10,874 bases of DNA from CAYMEV01 sp964431655 [NCBI: uncultured bacterium] (GTDB lineage: Bacteria; CAYMEV01), in NCBI GenBank assembly GCA_964431655.1, contig CAYSKJ010000111.1:1-10874 (forward strand), written 5' to 3'. Positions 1 to 5,966 of the stretch are shown here, piece by piece (the first letter of the stretch is position 1; every line of letters begins with the position of its first letter). The position numbers and the translations under genes are program-made. The notes below the pieces were generated by a model, which searched no databases, had not been told where the DNA came from, and saw only the letters and a program-made list of their open reading frames with translations.

Positions 1-1
1 T

Positions 2-1318
2 GTCAGGTCTGAAGAAATAAGCAGATTAAAGAAGGATATAATAAGCAGGTTCGAATCGCTGATCGAGGAAGATGCCTTTAATAAGGCCAAGATAAATAAT
101 TTCCTGGAAGAGCAGATATCCCTGGATATGAGGAAAAGGATACTGGAGACCGGTATAAGGATAGACGGAAGGAAATGCGACGAAGTAAGGCCGATAACCA
201 CCAAGATAGGCTTTCTGCCCAAGGCCCACGGCTGTGCCATATTCAAGAGGGGTGAGACCCAGGTACTTGCTGTTATCACATTTGGAAGCCCCGGGGATGA
301 ACAGAGGATAGACTCAGTAGAGGGAGAGGACAAAGAAAGCTTCATGCTGCATTATAACTTCCCCCCCTACAGTGTCCACGAGGCAAAACCTCTCAGGTTT
401 ACCAGCAGGAGAGAGATAGGGCACGGGAATCTTGCAAAGATGGCTATTCAGCCTTTACTGCCGGACAATGAGGAATTCCCCTATGTCATCAGGGTGGTTT
501 GCGAGGTACTGGAAAGCAACGGCTCTTCCTCCATGGCTTCCGTGGCTTCTTCGTCCCTTGCCCTCATGGATGCAGGGGTTCCGATAAAAAAGCATGTTGC
601 CGGAGCGGCCATGGGCCTTGTCAAGGACAAGGACAACTGGGTTGTGCTCACGGATATACTCGGCCAGGAGGACCACCTGGGCGATATGGATTTCAAGGTT
701 GCAGGCACCATGGACGGGATTACCGCTGTTCAGCTTGATGTGAAGATACCAGGGATAAACGATGATATACTGAGAAAGGTTTTTGAGGATGCCAGGAAGG
801 GCAGGGAGCATATAATAAATATCCTTACCTCTGCAATCCCGGAACCAAGGCCTGAACTTTCGGAAAATGCGCCGAGGATTATTACCATAGAGCTGAAAAA
901 CGGCGATAGGATAAAGGATATCATCGGCCCGGGCGGGAAGATAATCAAGAAGATGGTTGAAGATTACGGTGTTGCCATTGATATTGACAATAATACCAAT
1001 ACCGTGAAGATATACGGCTCTGACATGGAAAAAGCAAAGGAAGCCGAGGCTGCCATAAAAGAAATAGTCAAGGAACCGGAGGTCGGCGAGATTTATGAAG
1101 GCAAGGTGGCTAAGATAACTACCTTCGGAGCCTTTGTAGAGATTCTCCCCGGTGTACAGGGGCTTCTCCACATATCCGAGATAGAGAACCGCAGGATTGC
1201 AAAGGTGGAGGATGTCCTGAAAGAGGGGGAGATAGTCAAGGTATTAGTCCTTGAAATAGATAAAATGGGCAAGATCAGGCTTAGCAAAAAAAGACTGGAT
1301 GCACCGAAACAAGATTGA
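2..1318 (+). CDS. pnp: Polynucleotide phosphorylase, 3' part (5' end outside window)
   Basis: This enzyme performs phosphorolytic 3'-to-5' RNA degradation, releasing nucleoside diphosphates, and works in the cytoplasmic mRNA-decay machinery. The reading frame is open from base 2, so an ATG at 128 is internal; about 438 C-terminal residues of a roughly 700-aa family are present. Visible in order: the end of the helical linker domain, then the second RNase PH domain. That domain has NFPPY, the RREIGHG loop, the phosphate-binding SNGSSSMASV segment, LALMDAGVP, and the catalytic LGDMDFKVAG with its conserved Asp residues. Next come a KH domain (GPGGKIIKK) and a C-terminal S1 domain (GEIYEGKV to RLSKKR). 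The gene ends in TGA and its last 20 bases overlap dut, suggesting one transcript with coupled translation. Identification is very secure; promoter and N-terminus are not visible. Confidence 0.97.
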   Translation, partial: VRSEEISRLKKDIISRFESLIEEDAFNKAKINNFLEEQISLDMRKRILETGIRIDGRKCDEVRPITTKIGFLPKAHGCAIFKRGETQVLAVITFGSPGDEQRIDSVEGEDKESFMLHYNFPPYSVHEAKPLRFTSRREIGHGNLAKMAIQPLLPDNEEFPYVIRVVCEVLESNGSSSMASVASSSLALMDAGVPIKKHVAGAAMGLVKDKDNWVVLTDILGQEDHLGDMDFKVAGTMDGITAVQLDVKIPGINDDILRKVFEDARKGREHIINILTSAIPEPRPELSENAPRIITIELKNGDRIKDIIGPGGKIIKKMVEDYGVAIDIDNNTNTVKIYGSDMEKAKEAEAAIKEIVKEPEVGEIYEGKVAKITTFGAFVEILPGVQGLLHISEIENRRIAKVEDVLKEGEIVKVLVLEIDKMGKIRLSKKRLDAPKQD

Positions 1319-1748
1319 AGTAGTATTTGAAAAGATACACGAAGGGGTAATTATACCCTGTAAAATGTCCAACGGTTCATCAGGCTATGACATAAGGGCA
1401 TATCTTGGTGAACCCGTTGCCATCCCTCCGAAAAAAAGCGCTGTTATCCCTACAGGATTGAGACTGATGATGCCTGAGAATCTGGAAGCCCAGGTGCGGC
1501 CTAGAAGCGGTCTGGCTATGAAATACGGGATAATGGTTGTCAACAGCCCGGGAACCATCGACTCAGATTACCGGGGCGAGATCAAAATACTTCTCTACAA
1601 TTCAGGGGAAGAAACCTTCATTGTCAATGACAAGGACAGGATCGCCCAGATTGTCTTTGGTTTTGTTCCCTGGATAGAGATAAGGGAAGGGAAGGTAGAG
1701 ACAACAGAAAGAAACGCCAATGGTTTTGGAAGCACGGGGAAAAAATAA
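1299..1748 (+). CDS. dut: dUTP diphosphatase (dUTPase)
   Basis: It hydrolyses dUTP to dUMP and PPi, keeping uracil out of DNA and feeding dTMP synthesis. The 149-aa length is normal for the homotrimeric family. All five motifs are visible: I SGYDIRA (residues 28-34), II RPRSGLA (67-73), III NSPGTIDSDYRGEI (82-95, catalytic Asp 88), IV RIAQIVF, and V RNANGFGSTG (138-147). Motif V has Asn where the usual RGEGGFGSTG pattern has Gly at two places, but Arg138, Phe143 and GSTG are kept, so activity is likely. The ATG at 1299 lies inside pnp with no good Shine-Dalgarno sequence, so translation probably depends on ribosomes finishing pnp. No + strand terminator with a T-tract follows; the hairpin just downstream serves the opposite strand. 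Confidence 0.96.
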   Translation: MHRNKIEVVFEKIHEGVIIPCKMSNGSSGYDIRAYLGEPVAIPPKKSAVIPTGLRLMMPENLEAQVRPRSGLAMKYGIMVVNSPGTIDSDYRGEIKILLYNSGEETFIVNDKDRIAQIVFGFVPWIEIREGKVETTERNANGFGSTGKK

Positions 1749-1776
1749 AAAAGGGATGCTGAAAACAGCATCCCTT
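1741..1776 (-). terminator. Intrinsic terminator of the tRNA-Lys/tRNA-Glu (and purA) unit
   Basis: A perfect 11-bp stem (1751-1761 with 1766-1776) closes a 4-base loop. On the - strand it is followed by a T-rich tract (complement of the A-run 1741-1750), the form of a rho-independent terminator. It starts 4 bases past the 3' end of tRNA-Glu. On the + strand no T-run follows the stem, so it would terminate dut poorly. Confidence 0.88.
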
Positions 1777-1780
1777 GAAG

Positions 1781-1854
1781 CGTCCCCAAGGGGATTCGAA
1801 CCCCTGTCGCAGGCGTGAAAGGCCTGTGTCCTGGGCCATCTAGACGATGGGGAC
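1781..1854 (-). tRNA. tRNA-Glu(TTC)
   Basis: The 74-nt - strand cloverleaf has acceptor arms GTCCCCA/TGGGGAC with discriminator G. The anticodon stem is CAGGC/GCCTG around loop CTTTCAC, giving anticodon TTC at 1817-1819. The T-arm is AGGGG-TTCGAAT-CCCCT. The 3' CCA is not encoded, so a CCA-adding enzyme is needed. It lies 7 bases after tRNA-Lys and is followed at once by an intrinsic terminator. Confidence 0.97.
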
Positions 1855-1861
1855 ATTCTTA

Positions 1862-1934
1862 TGAGGTATACCGGGCTCGAACCGGTGACCCTCTGCTTAA
1901 AAGGCAGATGCTCTACCGCCTGAGCTAATACCTC
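1862..1934 (-). tRNA. tRNA-Lys(TTT)
   Basis: The 73-nt - strand cloverleaf has acceptor GAGGTAT/ATACCTC with discriminator A. The D-arm contains TAGCTCAGGCGGTAGAGCA. The anticodon stem is TCTGC/GCAGA around loop CTTTTAA, anticodon TTT at 1899-1901. The T-arm is ACCGG-TTCGAGC-CCGGT. CCA is not encoded. It is the first gene of a two-tRNA transcript with tRNA-Glu. Confidence 0.97.
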
Positions 1935-1966
1935 TTTTTTCAGGACTGCCCAAGTTGCAAGCTAAC

Positions 1967-1995
1967 TATCTATACTATAGATGAAATATTGTCAA
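1967..1995 (-). promoter_or_regulatory. Promoter of the tRNA-Lys/tRNA-Glu unit
   Basis: On the - strand a perfect -35 TTGACA (1990-1995) is followed by -10 candidates TATAGA (1969-1974, 15-bp spacer) or TAGATA (1967-1972, 17-bp spacer). The tRNA-Lys 5' end is about 33 bases downstream. The -35 box lies 8 bases past the purA stop codon, directly after a T-run. Read-through from purA could also feed the tRNAs. Confidence 0.7.
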
Positions 1996-2003
1996 AAAAA
2001 AAA

Positions 2004-3317
2004 TTAGACATCTGCAAAATTAAATTCATACCCGAGGATGGATTCCCTGAAAATGGTCTGGTCCCTGCGCGGCCCTGTCGATACAATTAAAACGGGCGTG
2101 CCTGTGTTTTCCTCTATGAAGGATATATAGTCCTTGAGCTTCTGGGGAAGATCCTCGTAATTGCCCGTACTGCTTATGTCCTCGCTCCATCCGTCCAGTT
2201 GGGTATAGACGGGCTTTACCCTGTCGAGGATATCTTCATGAAGGTCTATATCTGATAAGACGGAGTTTTTATACCTGTATCCGGTGCAGACGGGTATCTT
2301 TTCGAGCCCGGACAGGACATCTGATTTGGTAAGGGCAAATCCGTCAAAACCATTTATTCTGGTGCTGTATTTAAGAAGTACCATATCAAGCCATCCGCAC
2401 CTCCTGGGTCTTCCCGTAGTTGCACCGTACTCGCCCCCCGTGCTTCTGAGGAATTCTCCGTCTTTTCCCTCGAGTTCTGTGGGGAAGGGGCCGTTGCCTA
2501 CCCGGGTGGTATAAGCCTTGGCGACACCAATGACTGAATTGAGCATTTTAGGCGGTATGCCCAGGCCCGGGCATATCCCCCCGGATGTGCATACAGAACT
2601 TGTTACATAGGGGTAGGTGCCGTGGTCCAGGTCCAGAAGGCATCCCTGTGAACCTTCTATTATGACTGTTTTATTGTTCTTCAGAGCATCAGAAAGATAC
2701 TTTGAGGAATCAATCACAAAGGGCCTTATTCTTTCCCGGTAGTCTTTAACATAGGTAAAAAGTGTATTTATATCCGTTTTATCAGGATTGCTGCGGCCAA
2801 GGATCGCTTCTGATATGGACAGGATGCTTTCCAGTTTTCCCCTGAGAATATTGTCCTCCAGGAATAAATCGCATATTCGGACCCCCTTGCGCAGTGCTTT
2901 AAGGGCATAGGAAGGGCCTATGCCCTTTTTTGTGGTACCAATGCTGTTTTTTTTAATAAGGTTTTCAAGGGCTGAATCAATATGCTGAAAAACGGGCAGG
3001 GATACATGGGCCCTTGAGCTTATGAACACCCTGTCTTTTATCCTGATTCCCCTTTCCATGCATGCGCGGGCTTCCTGGAAGAACGCGTCCAGGTTAATTA
3101 CCATGCCGTTGCCGAGGATGCTTACCTTATCTTCAGAGAGAATCCCCGAAGGCAGAAGGTGGAGGATGAATTTCTCCTTCCCCGCAACTATGGTATGGCC
3201 GGCATTATTGCCTCCCTGGAAGCGGGCTACTATATCTCCCCGGCTTATGAACAGGTCCACTATCTTCCCCTTTCCCTCGTCGCCCCACTGGGAGCCAAGA
3301 ACAGCAATTGAAGGCAC
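2004..3317 (-). CDS. purA: Adenylosuccinate synthetase
   Basis: It catalyses the GTP-dependent joining of IMP and aspartate to adenylosuccinate, the first committed step of AMP synthesis. The 437-aa length is typical. The N-terminal P-loop region GSQWGDEGKGK contains catalytic Asp13, and GGNNAGHT contains catalytic His41. Further conserved blocks are GTTKKGIGPSY, EGSQGCLLDLDHGTYPYVTSS-type, TRVGNGPFPTE, GATTGRPRRCGW and LTKSDVL near the guanine-binding site. The start is GTG (3315-3317), chosen because AAGGAG lies 7 bases upstream and the conserved N-terminus begins right there. The gene has its own promoter (3347-3375) and sits upstream of two tRNA genes on the same strand with no hairpin between, so partial cotranscription is possible. 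No missing residue was noticed. Confidence 0.97.
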   Translation of the reverse strand: MPSIAVLGSQWGDEGKGKIVDLFISRGDIVARFQGGNNAGHTIVAGKEKFILHLLPSGILSEDKVSILGNGMVINLDAFFQEARACMERGIRIKDRVFISSRAHVSLPVFQHIDSALENLIKKNSIGTTKKGIGPSYALKALRKGVRICDLFLEDNILRGKLESILSISEAILGRSNPDKTDINTLFTYVKDYRERIRPFVIDSSKYLSDALKNNKTVIIEGSQGCLLDLDHGTYPYVTSSVCTSGGICPGLGIPPKMLNSVIGVAKAYTTRVGNGPFPTELEGKDGEFLRSTGGEYGATTGRPRRCGWLDMVLLKYSTRINGFDGFALTKSDVLSGLEKIPVCTGYRYKNSVLSDIDLHEDILDRVKPVYTQLDGWSEDISSTGNYEDLPQKLKDYISFIEENTGTPVLIVSTGPRRDQTIFRESILGYEFNFADV

Positions 3318-3346
3318 AGCTTTCTCCTTCCTGTATTAATGAAGGA

Positions 3347-3375
3347 ATAGTAAAATATTAATGCGATTTAGTCAA
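3347..3375 (-). promoter_or_regulatory. purA: purA promoter
   Basis: On the - strand a -35 TTGACT (3370-3375), a 17-bp spacer and a -10 TACTAT (3347-3352) lie about 30 bases before the GTG start of purA. The strong Shine-Dalgarno AAGGAG is at 3323-3328. The element sits in a 110-bp AT-rich divergent region shared with the prenyl synthase gene. No operator or riboswitch was recognised. Confidence 0.65.
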
Positions 3376-3395
3376 TGAATTTGCAATAAATTATT

Positions 3396-3401
3396 TACAA
3401 T
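3396..3401 (+). promoter_or_regulatory. Possible -10 element for the prenyl synthase unit
   Basis: TACAAT matches the -10 consensus at five of six positions and would start transcription near 3408, about 20 bases before the ATG at 3428. No good -35 is visible at the right distance, so this is tentative. Confidence 0.35.
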
Positions 3402-3427
3402 TTGCGCTTTTGATTTATCTTTTTATT

Positions 3428-4381
3428 ATGTTAAGCATTGAAGACAGCAGGATTGCCGGCATGATAAAGGATAGGATACTCTCCGAGTTCCGGTCCATTA
3501 ATATTGCAGGTTTTGATGAGGTTACAGAATACCTCGCCGGTTCTTTCGGTTCATTCTTCAGAAGCAGGCTTATTATAGCCATGTCAAGGCTTCTTGGAAC
3601 CCTGGATGAGACCAGGGTGCTTCTTTCAGCAAGCATTGAAATTCTGCATTATGCCACCCTGCTCCATGATGATGTAATAGATGGATGCCGTTACCGAAGG
3701 AACAGCCAGTCCCTTAATTCTGCATTTGGAGACAAGACCGCCATCCTTACAGGGGACATGCTCTTCGGTATGGCCGGCAGGATGGTGGCGATGTGCAAAA
3801 AGCCTTTTCTTTACAGCCATGTGGCGGATACGGTGCTTTGCATGGCCGGGTCGGAAATTGAGGAATACCTCTCCCAGGGCAGTCCTGAAACGGGTATTGA
3901 TGCCTATCTAAGGATTATTGACGGCAAGACAGGGAGCCTTTTCGGCCTTGCCTTTCTTTTTGCCTCATACAGGGGAGAAAAAGCTGATGAAATGTTCTAT
4001 GAAAAGGGCGTTGAATTCGGCAGATGTTTCCAGATAATTGACGATACCAAGGATTATATGCTTGATTTTTCTGATAATACGAAGCCGGTATTTAATGATT
4101 TTTCCTCGGGGACCATGACTTACCCCCTTTTAATTCTCCTGAGGAGTCTTAAGGGAAGTGACAGGGATTTCGTCCTGCAAAAATTCGGGAAAAAGACTGA
4201 GCCGGGGGATGAAAATTACATAAGGAAACTCTTACAGGAATACCGGGTATTTGGTCAGATACTCCAGGGAATGGAGGACCGGCTGAAGAATATCTTCCAT
4301 GCACTGGGTTTCCATGACCTCAGCAGTTTTGAGCCGATAATAGACGAGATGCTTGACAAGGTTAAAAAGGGAGGGGGGTAA
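3428..4381 (+). CDS. Trans-polyprenyl diphosphate synthase family protein
   Basis: The family condenses allylic diphosphates with IPP into long-chain prenyl diphosphates, usually for quinone side chains. The 317-aa protein shows the first Asp-rich motif DDVID at 81-85 followed by RYRRN, LTGDMLFGMA, KTGSLFGLAF, and the second Asp-rich motif FQIIDDTKDY with Asp205, Asp206 and Asp209. A small residue (Ala76) at the fifth position before the first motif favours a long (C30 or longer) product. Oddly, the N-terminal GGKRxRP IPP-binding motif is degenerate: FFRSRLI at 43-49 lacks the Lys and Pro but keeps two Arg. No Shine-Dalgarno precedes ATG 3428; an upstream TTG (3410) or internal ATG (3461, weak AGGA upstream) are alternatives. 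Its stop is one base before the next gene's ATG, indicating an operon. Confidence 0.88.
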   Translation: MLSIEDSRIAGMIKDRILSEFRSINIAGFDEVTEYLAGSFGSFFRSRLIIAMSRLLGTLDETRVLLSASIEILHYATLLHDDVIDGCRYRRNSQSLNSAFGDKTAILTGDMLFGMAGRMVAMCKKPFLYSHVADTVLCMAGSEIEEYLSQGSPETGIDAYLRIIDGKTGSLFGLAFLFASYRGEKADEMFYEKGVEFGRCFQIIDDTKDYMLDFSDNTKPVFNDFSSGTMTYPLLILLRSLKGSDRDFVLQKFGKKTEPGDENYIRKLLQEYRVFGQILQGMEDRLKNIFHALGFHDLSSFEPIIDEMLDKVKKGGG

Positions 4382-4382
4382 G

Positions 4383-5375
4383 ATGCACGAAGCATTGCAC
4401 TATTCAAAACTAAAGGATAACAGGGTAAAATGCAGGATCTGTCCCAATAACTGCATTATTGATGACCAGAAAAGGGGAATATGCATGGGAAGGCTGAATA
4501 AAGCCGGTACTCTGATTGCAGAGAATTACGGGCAAATTGTGACAGCATCAGTAGATCCGGTTGAAAAAAAGCCCCTTTACCATTTTTACCCCTCAGAATT
4601 AATCCTTTCCATATCTACCTACGGCTGCAGTTTTTCCTGTCAGTTCTGCCAGAACTCCCAGCTGAGCCAGCATATACTGGGGGCAGAATACATGGACCCG
4701 GCTGATATTGTGGAGCTGACCCTGAGGAAAAACAGCTTCGGCATTGCCTATACCTATTCAGAGCCCCTGGTATGGTATGAATATGTGCTTGACTGTGCCA
4801 GACTTGCAAAGGAAAAAGGCCTGAAAAACGTCCTCGTGTCCAATGGCTATATAAATGAGGAGCCTCTGCAGGAGCTGATGAAGTATATTGATGCTGTAAA
4901 TATAGATATAAAGAGCTTCAGGGATGCATTTTACAGGGAATACTGCAATGGAAAACTTGAGCCTGTGCTTGCTTCAGCAAAAGCTTTTTACAAAAACAAG
5001 GTTCATATTGAGATAACAAACCTGGTGATTCCTGCCCTCAATGACACAGAGCAGGAGATAAGAGACCTTGCAAACTTTATACACGATGAAATGGGAAAAG
5101 AGGTCCCTCTGCATTTTTCAAGGTATTTTCCCAATTACCGGATGAATATTGAACCCACTCCCCTGAGTACCCTGGAAATGGCATACAGTATTGCCAGGGA
5201 AAAACTGGATTATGTATATATCGGGAATATCCACAGCAGTGACGAATATAACAGCACCTACTGCCCTTCCTGCAATAATCTCCTTATAAGCAGGGCTTGC
5301 TACAGCGCGCGGAAGACAGGCCTGACAAAGGGCAGATGCAGTAAATGCGGAGAAATTATAAATGTCATCGGGTAG
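4383..5375 (+). CDS. amrS: AmrS-like radical SAM protein (AmmeMemoRadiSam family)
   Basis: This is a radical SAM enzyme of the AmrS family, usually encoded near Memo- and AMMECR1-type proteins; I do not know its reaction. The 330-aa protein has an N-terminal Cys cluster (Cys17, 20, 24, 34), then DPVEKKPLYHF (58-68), then the radical SAM motif CSFSCQFC with Cys82, 86 and 89 that would bind a 4Fe-4S cluster, followed by QNSQLSQ. The C-terminus carries a zinc-ribbon-like pair CPSC ... CSKC. The start at 4383 was chosen because GGGAGGGGGG lies just upstream, inside the end of the prenyl synthase gene; an in-frame ATG at 4353 would overlap more and lacks that site. The 3' end overlaps the CheW-like gene by 14 bases. 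No AmrA or AmrB partner gene is in the window. Confidence 0.9.
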   Translation: MHEALHYSKLKDNRVKCRICPNNCIIDDQKRGICMGRLNKAGTLIAENYGQIVTASVDPVEKKPLYHFYPSELILSISTYGCSFSCQFCQNSQLSQHILGAEYMDPADIVELTLRKNSFGIAYTYSEPLVWYEYVLDCARLAKEKGLKNVLVSNGYINEEPLQELMKYIDAVNIDIKSFRDAFYREYCNGKLEPVLASAKAFYKNKVHIEITNLVIPALNDTEQEIRDLANFIHDEMGKEVPLHFSRYFPNYRMNIEPTPLSTLEMAYSIAREKLDYVYIGNIHSSDEYNSTYCPSCNNLLISRACYSARKTGLTKGRCSKCGEIINVIG

Positions 5376-5826
5376 GGTGAAGAATACCAACCCCTTTCTT
5401 ATTCTTAAATACCCCGGGTTCAGCTTTATATTGAACGGCGCATTTATAAAAGAGGTGATGATAGACGCCCCGGTTATCAGTATCCCGAATCTGAGATTCC
5501 CCTTTTCCTGTATCACTGTGAGGGACAAGAGGGTATTTCCCGTAATAGGCCTGGATGAATGCATTAGCGCCAGGGACAGGGATTTTTTCCCCTTTTATCT
5601 CTTTATCACGACCGCGAAATGCGGTTTCTGCATAAATACAAGCCGAATGCCCGTTATGTTCTATGATTACTTCAGGATTGAAAAGACACATACCCTCAAG
5701 TGCTTTGACCTTTATAAGAAGGATGAGGAGAGCTATATAGACATTATACCTGATGAGCTTTACACAGCGACGCAGGATAACTTTGCAAGGCTTTTGAAAG
5801 CAGTTGATGGCGGCACAGGGATTTGA
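5362..5826 (+). CDS. Small protein resembling a divergent CheW domain
   Basis: The 154-aa protein lacks a secure family match. Its order of elements follows CheW: FLILKYPGFSFILNGAFIKEV (12-32, split here as two strands plus the EV end), PVISIPNLRFPF (37-48), then TVRDKRVFPVIGLD (52-65) where CheW has its NLRG...PVVDL block, then FYLFITTAKCGFCIN (78-92), and a late YIDIIPDEL. CheW proteins couple receptors to histidine kinases; no chemotaxis gene is visible here, so another scaffold role is possible. ATG 5362 is preceded by GGAGA at 8 bases and overlaps amrS by 14 bases, implying coupled translation; GTG 5377 is an alternative. The 3' end overlaps tRNA-Met on the other strand by 19 bases. No signal peptide or membrane segment is evident. 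The fold call is inference from pattern only. Confidence 0.6.
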   Translation: MSSGRVKNTNPFLILKYPGFSFILNGAFIKEVMIDAPVISIPNLRFPFSCITVRDKRVFPVIGLDECISARDRDFFPFYLFITTAKCGFCINTSRMPVMFYDYFRIEKTHTLKCFDLYKKDEESYIDIIPDELYTATQDNFARLLKAVDGGTGI

Positions 5827-5881
5827 ACCCCGGACACCACGGATATGAGCCGTGTGCTCTAACCAACTGAGCTATGCCGCC
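5808..5881 (-). tRNA. tRNA-Met(CAT), elongator type
   Basis: The 74-nt - strand cloverleaf has acceptor GGCGGCA/TGCCGCC with discriminator A. The D-arm is TAGCTCAGTTGGTTAGAGCA. The anticodon stem is CACGG/CCGTG around loop CTCATAT, anticodon CAT at 5845-5847. The paired first base and absence of the three G-C pairs of initiators argue against fMet. A lysidine-modified tRNA-Ile with the same anticodon cannot be fully excluded, but the GGCGG acceptor resembles elongator Met. CCA is not encoded. Confidence 0.93.
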
Positions 5882-5897
5882 ATTTAATTGAAAAACT

Positions 5898-5925
5898 AAT
5901 ATAAGATTAAATGAAAAACTGTCAA
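5898..5925 (-). promoter_or_regulatory. tRNA-Met promoter
   Basis: On the - strand a perfect -35 TTGACA (5920-5925), a 16-bp spacer and a -10 TATATT (5898-5903) lie 16 bases upstream of the tRNA 5' end. Initiation would be near 5890, leaving a very short leader. Confidence 0.8.
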
Positions 5926-5952
5926 TATAAAAATTAGCCCTGTATACAGGCT
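5926..5952 (-). terminator. Probable intrinsic terminator of the recN operon
   Basis: On the - strand AGCCTG-TATA-CAGGGCT (5936-5952) can fold into a short hairpin with one bulged base, followed by AATTTTTAT (5926-5935). It lies 14 bases past the recN stop and directly abuts the -35 box of the tRNA-Met promoter. Its core is the perfect 12-bp palindrome CCTGTATACAGG (5939-5950). The stem is short, so termination strength is uncertain. Confidence 0.6.
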
Positions 5953-5966
5953 TTCATGGCAGAAGT

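Noticed and set aside
455-1171. Long open frame (238 codons) antisense to pnp
   Set aside because: It lies wholly inside the strongly supported pnp frame, shows no recognisable motif, and its residues mirror pnp codon composition.
5118-5691. Open frames antisense to amrS and the CheW-like gene
   Set aside because: They have no motif or ribosome-binding site, and the + strand genes here are supported by Cys motifs and by a good Shine-Dalgarno with gene overlap.
5939-5950. CCTGTATACAGG as a LexA box for recN
   Set aside because: It is downstream of recN, and the CTGT/ACAG half-sites are only 2 bases apart rather than the 8 of proteobacterial LexA sites.
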